This document shows, piece by piece, positions 61,993 through 64,000 of a DNA stretch of 64,000 bases. This stretch comes from Comamonas sp. Y33R10-2 (GTDB lineage Bacteria > Pseudomonadota > Gammaproteobacteria > Burkholderiales > Burkholderiaceae_C). The position numbers were made by a program, and so were the translations under genes. Every line of letters begins with the position of its first letter. Positions within the stretch are counted from its first letter, which is position 1. The notes under the pieces are model-generated. The model made no database searches. It saw nothing but the letters and a program-made list of their open reading frames with translations, and had not been told where the DNA came from. The stretch spans positions 3,100,001 through 3,164,000 of the forward strand of contig NZ_CP079925.1 in assembly GCF_019355935.1 (NCBI RefSeq). The letters run 5' to 3'.

Positions 61993-62394
61993 ATGGCTAA
62001 GGCACAAAACAACGCTGCTGCTCGTGTACGTAAGAAAGTTCGCAAGAACATTTCTGACGGTATTGCACACGTGCATGCATCGTTCAACAACACGATCATC
62101 ACTATCACCGACCGTCAAGGCAACGCTCTGTCGTGGGCTTCGTCGGGTGGTCAGGGCTTCAAGGGTTCGCGCAAGTCGACTCCTTTTGCAGCTCAGGTCG
62201 CTTCGGAAGTGGCTGGTCGTGCAGCGATTGAACAGGGCATCAAAAACCTGGAAGTCGAAATCAAGGGTCCCGGTCCAGGCCGTGAATCCTCGGTTCGCGC
62301 CCTGGGTGCTCTGGGTATCCGTATCACTTCCATCTCGGACGTGACACCGGTTCCCCATAACGGCTGCCGCCCTCAAAAGCGTCGTCGTATCTAA
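61993..62394 (+). CDS. rpsK: Ribosomal protein uS11
   Basis: 133 residues. The family pattern [20 protein letters not shown] and [20 protein letters not shown] is clear, with [18 protein letters not shown] at the C terminus. It contacts the mRNA exit channel in the 30S platform. Confidence 0.97.
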   Translation: MAKAQNNAAARVRKKVRKNISDGIAHVHASFNNTIITITDRQGNALSWASSGGQGFKGSRKSTPFAAQVASEVAGRAAIEQGIKNLEVEIKGPGPGRESSVRALGALGIRITSISDVTPVPHNGCRPQKRRRI

Positions 62395-62411
62395 TTATTA
62401 TCAAGCCCACC

Positions 62412-62442
62412 GCCGCCCAGGTGCTTTAGCATCGCGGGCGGC
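62412..62442 (+). promoter_or_regulatory. Hairpin upstream of rpsD
   Basis: Gccgccc (62412-62418) pairs with gggcggc (62436-62442) around a 17-nt loop. It lies in the 88-bp gap between rpsK and rpsD, unusually long for this operon, and has no T-run. An S4 autoregulatory site is possible but not shown. Confidence 0.4.
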
Positions 62443-62482
62443 TCCCGTGTTTGCGCACGGCAGATGACACAAAGGAAATCAA

Positions 62483-63106
62483 GTGGCACGCTATATTGGC
62501 CCTAAGGCAAAACTCTCCCGCCGCGAAGGCACCGATCTGTTCCTGAAGAGCGCACGTCGCTCCATCGCAGACAAGGCAAAGTTCGACACTAAGCCTGGTC
62601 AGCATGGCCGCACTTCCGGTCAACGCACTTCGGACTACGGTCTGCAACTGCGTGAAAAGCAGAAGGTCAAGCGCATGTACGGCGTGCTGGAGAAGCAATT
62701 CCGCCGCTACTTCGAAGCAGCTGATCGCAAGCGTGGCAACACCGGCGCTAACCTGCTGTCGTTGCTGGAATCGCGTCTGGACAACGTCGTGTATCGCATG
62801 GGCTTCGGCTCCACTCGCGCTGAAGCACGTCAGTTGGTTTCGCACAAGGCTATCACCGTGAACGGCCAGTCCGTGAACATTCCTTCTTTCTCCGTGAAGG
62901 AAGGCGACGTGGTTGCTCTGCGTGAACAGTCCAAGAAGCAAGCTCGCGTTGTCGAAGCTCTGCAACTGGCTGCTCAAGTGGGCTTCCCCGCATGGGTTGA
63001 AGTGTCTGCTGACAAGGCAGAAGGTACTTTCAAGAAGTCTCCTGACCGCGACGAATTCGCAGCTGACATCAACGAATCTCTGATCGTTGAGTTGTACTCG
63101 CGTTAA
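62483..63106 (+). CDS. rpsD: Ribosomal protein uS4
   Basis: 207 residues from the GTG at 62483 ([20 protein letters not shown]). The S4 RNA-binding domain has [20 protein letters not shown] and [20 protein letters not shown]. No CXXC zinc motif is present in the N terminus, so it is the zinc-free type. In E. coli S4 represses its own operon. AAAGGAA lies upstream. Confidence 0.97.
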   Translation: MARYIGPKAKLSRREGTDLFLKSARRSIADKAKFDTKPGQHGRTSGQRTSDYGLQLREKQKVKRMYGVLEKQFRRYFEAADRKRGNTGANLLSLLESRLDNVVYRMGFGSTRAEARQLVSHKAITVNGQSVNIPSFSVKEGDVVALREQSKKQARVVEALQLAAQVGFPAWVEVSADKAEGTFKKSPDRDEFAADINESLIVELYSR

Positions 63107-63136
63107 TTCTTAGCAGCGACATTTCTGTTAAACGTT

Positions 63137-63164
63137 CCCACGGCGCGAGGCATCGCACCGTGGG
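63137..63164 (+). promoter_or_regulatory. Hairpin upstream of rpoA
   Basis: CCCACGG (63137-63143) pairs with CCGTGGG (63158-63164), extended by G-C pairs inside. It sits in the 112-bp gap between rpsD and rpoA and is not followed by T residues. It may be an RNA processing or attenuation site. Confidence 0.4.
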
Positions 63165-63218
63165 TGCTTCACCAGCCTTACCGGTGTAACGAGCCGAGGG
63201 TATTGAGAGGAAGTCTGC

Positions 63219-64000
63219 ATGCAAACGAATTTGCTGAAGCCCAAGACAATTAATGTCGAACAACTTGGCCACAACCGTGCCAAGGTGGTTCTGGAGCCGT
63301 TTGAGCGTGGCTACGGTCATACGCTGGGCAACGCCCTGCGCCGTGTTTTGCTCTCCTCCATGGTGGGTTACGCAGCGACTGAAGTGACGATTGCTGGAGT
63401 GCTGCATGAGTACTCCTCTATCGACGGCGTTCAAGAAGATGTGACCAACATCCTGCTGAATCTCAAGGGTGTAGTTTTCAAGCTGCACAACCGTGACGAA
63501 GTCACCTTGAGCCTGCGCAAGGATGGTGAAGGTGTTGTTACTGCCCGTGACATCCAAACACCTCACGACGTAGAAATCGTCAACCCTGATCATGTGATCG
63601 CTCACCTGTCGCAAGGCGGTAAGCTGGACATGCAGATCAAGGTTGAAAAGGGCCGTGGCTATGTCCCCGGCAACGTGCGCCGTTATGGTGACGAATCGAC
63701 CAAGTCGATCGGCCGTATCGTGCTCGACGCTTCGTTCTCGCCCGTTAAGCGCGTGAGCTACGCAGTCGAATCTGCACGTGTGGAACAGCGTACCGATTTG
63801 GATAAGCTGGTTCTGGAAATCGAAACCAACGGTGCTATTACCGCTGAAGATGCAGTGCGCGCATCCGCCAAGATCTTGGTGGAACAACTGGCTGTGTTTG
63901 CGCAGCTGGACGGTGGCGATATCGCCAGCGTGTTTGACGCTCCTGCTGGTGGTCGTGGCGTTACTGCTACTTTCGATCCAATCCTGCTGCGTCCCGTGGA
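63219..64000 (+). CDS. rpoA: RNA polymerase alpha subunit (3' end outside window)
   Basis: The first 260 codons are present. [20 protein letters not shown] is the dimerisation core of the alpha N-terminal domain. [20 protein letters not shown], the [12 protein letters not shown] loop and [20 protein letters not shown] complete it. The C-terminal domain that contacts activators and UP elements lies beyond the edge, and the frame is open at the end. AGAGGAAG precedes the ATG. It follows rpsD, as in most betaproteobacteria. Confidence 0.97.
   Translation, partial: MQTNLLKPKTINVEQLGHNRAKVVLEPFERGYGHTLGNALRRVLLSSMVGYAATEVTIAGVLHEYSSIDGVQEDVTNILLNLKGVVFKLHNRDEVTLSLRKDGEGVVTARDIQTPHDVEIVNPDHVIAHLSQGGKLDMQIKVEKGRGYVPGNVRRYGDESTKSIGRIVLDASFSPVKRVSYAVESARVEQRTDLDKLVLEIETNGAITAEDAVRASAKILVEQLAVFAQLDGGDIASVFDAPAGGRGVTATFDPILLRPV

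Noticed and set aside
63069..63887. A 272-codon minus-strand frame opposite rpoA
   Set aside because: rpoA is unmistakable and the antisense product has no features.

Overview
The window reads as a chromosomal segment of a betaproteobacterium of the Comamonadaceae, probably Comamonas or a close relative. This is an inference from gene content and order (recG-oxyR-ubiA-proC, trpE to trpC, glpKRD, an rplN-to-rpoA ribosomal block), from protein sequence flavour, and from dispersed repeats of a type I associate with this family. No database search was run. I see no rRNA, tRNA, CRISPR array, insertion sequence or prophage.

Layout. 1-2.8 kb: truncated FMN-dependent glutamate-synthase-like gene, a UPF0149/SEC-C protein and a small XRE regulator ending in a strong terminator. 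3.2-15.5 kb: a complete Tad/Flp pilus locus on the plus strand (flp, tadV, tadE, cpaB, cpaC, cpaE, cpaF, tadB, tadC, tadD, a DUF3613 gene, tadG); most genes from cpaE on overlap by a few bases. 15.5-19.4 kb: pncC, pgpA, a MuiA-like secreted protein and thiL on the minus strand. 19.5-27.6 kb: what looks like one partner-switching signalling module. It has a STAS protein, an NCS2 purine/pyrimidine-type permease with a degenerate kinase-like tail, an RsbW-like ATPase, a membrane SpoIIE/PP2C phosphatase, two more two-helix membrane proteins, a GNAT protein and a Tat-exported ABC_sub_bind protein. 27.7-32.7 kb: a large membrane protein of the SpecificRecomb family, apaG, rpe, gph, speD and a chalcone-isomerase-like protein.

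32.8-38.1 kb: the tryptophan operon, headed by a leader peptide with a Trp-Pro-Trp motif, then trpE, a chorismate mutase, trpG, trpD, an unknown membrane protein and trpC. 38.1-48.3 kb: an orphan winged-helix regulator, ung, an orphan Wzz-like protein, queA, an HD-GYP protein, recG, oxyR, ubiA and proC. 48.8-55.5 kb: aqpZ, a Bug-type solute receptor, and the glycerol genes glpK, a GNAT gene and glpR, divergent from glpD. 55.7-64 kb: a strong sigma70-type promoter and the ribosomal-protein genes rplN to rpsD with secY and rpmJ, ending in a truncated rpoA.

The most unusual part is 19.5-27.6 kb. Its order suggests that an extracytoplasmic signal, sensed by the solute-binding protein and membrane proteins, sets the phosphorylation state of a STAS protein, and that the STAS protein acts on the tail of a transporter rather than on a sigma factor. 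The trp leader is the second point of interest: its predicted promoter places the leader AUG almost at the RNA 5' end with no Shine-Dalgarno sequence. A third is a family of about 50-bp dispersed repeats that appear to supply the coding ends of several genes.
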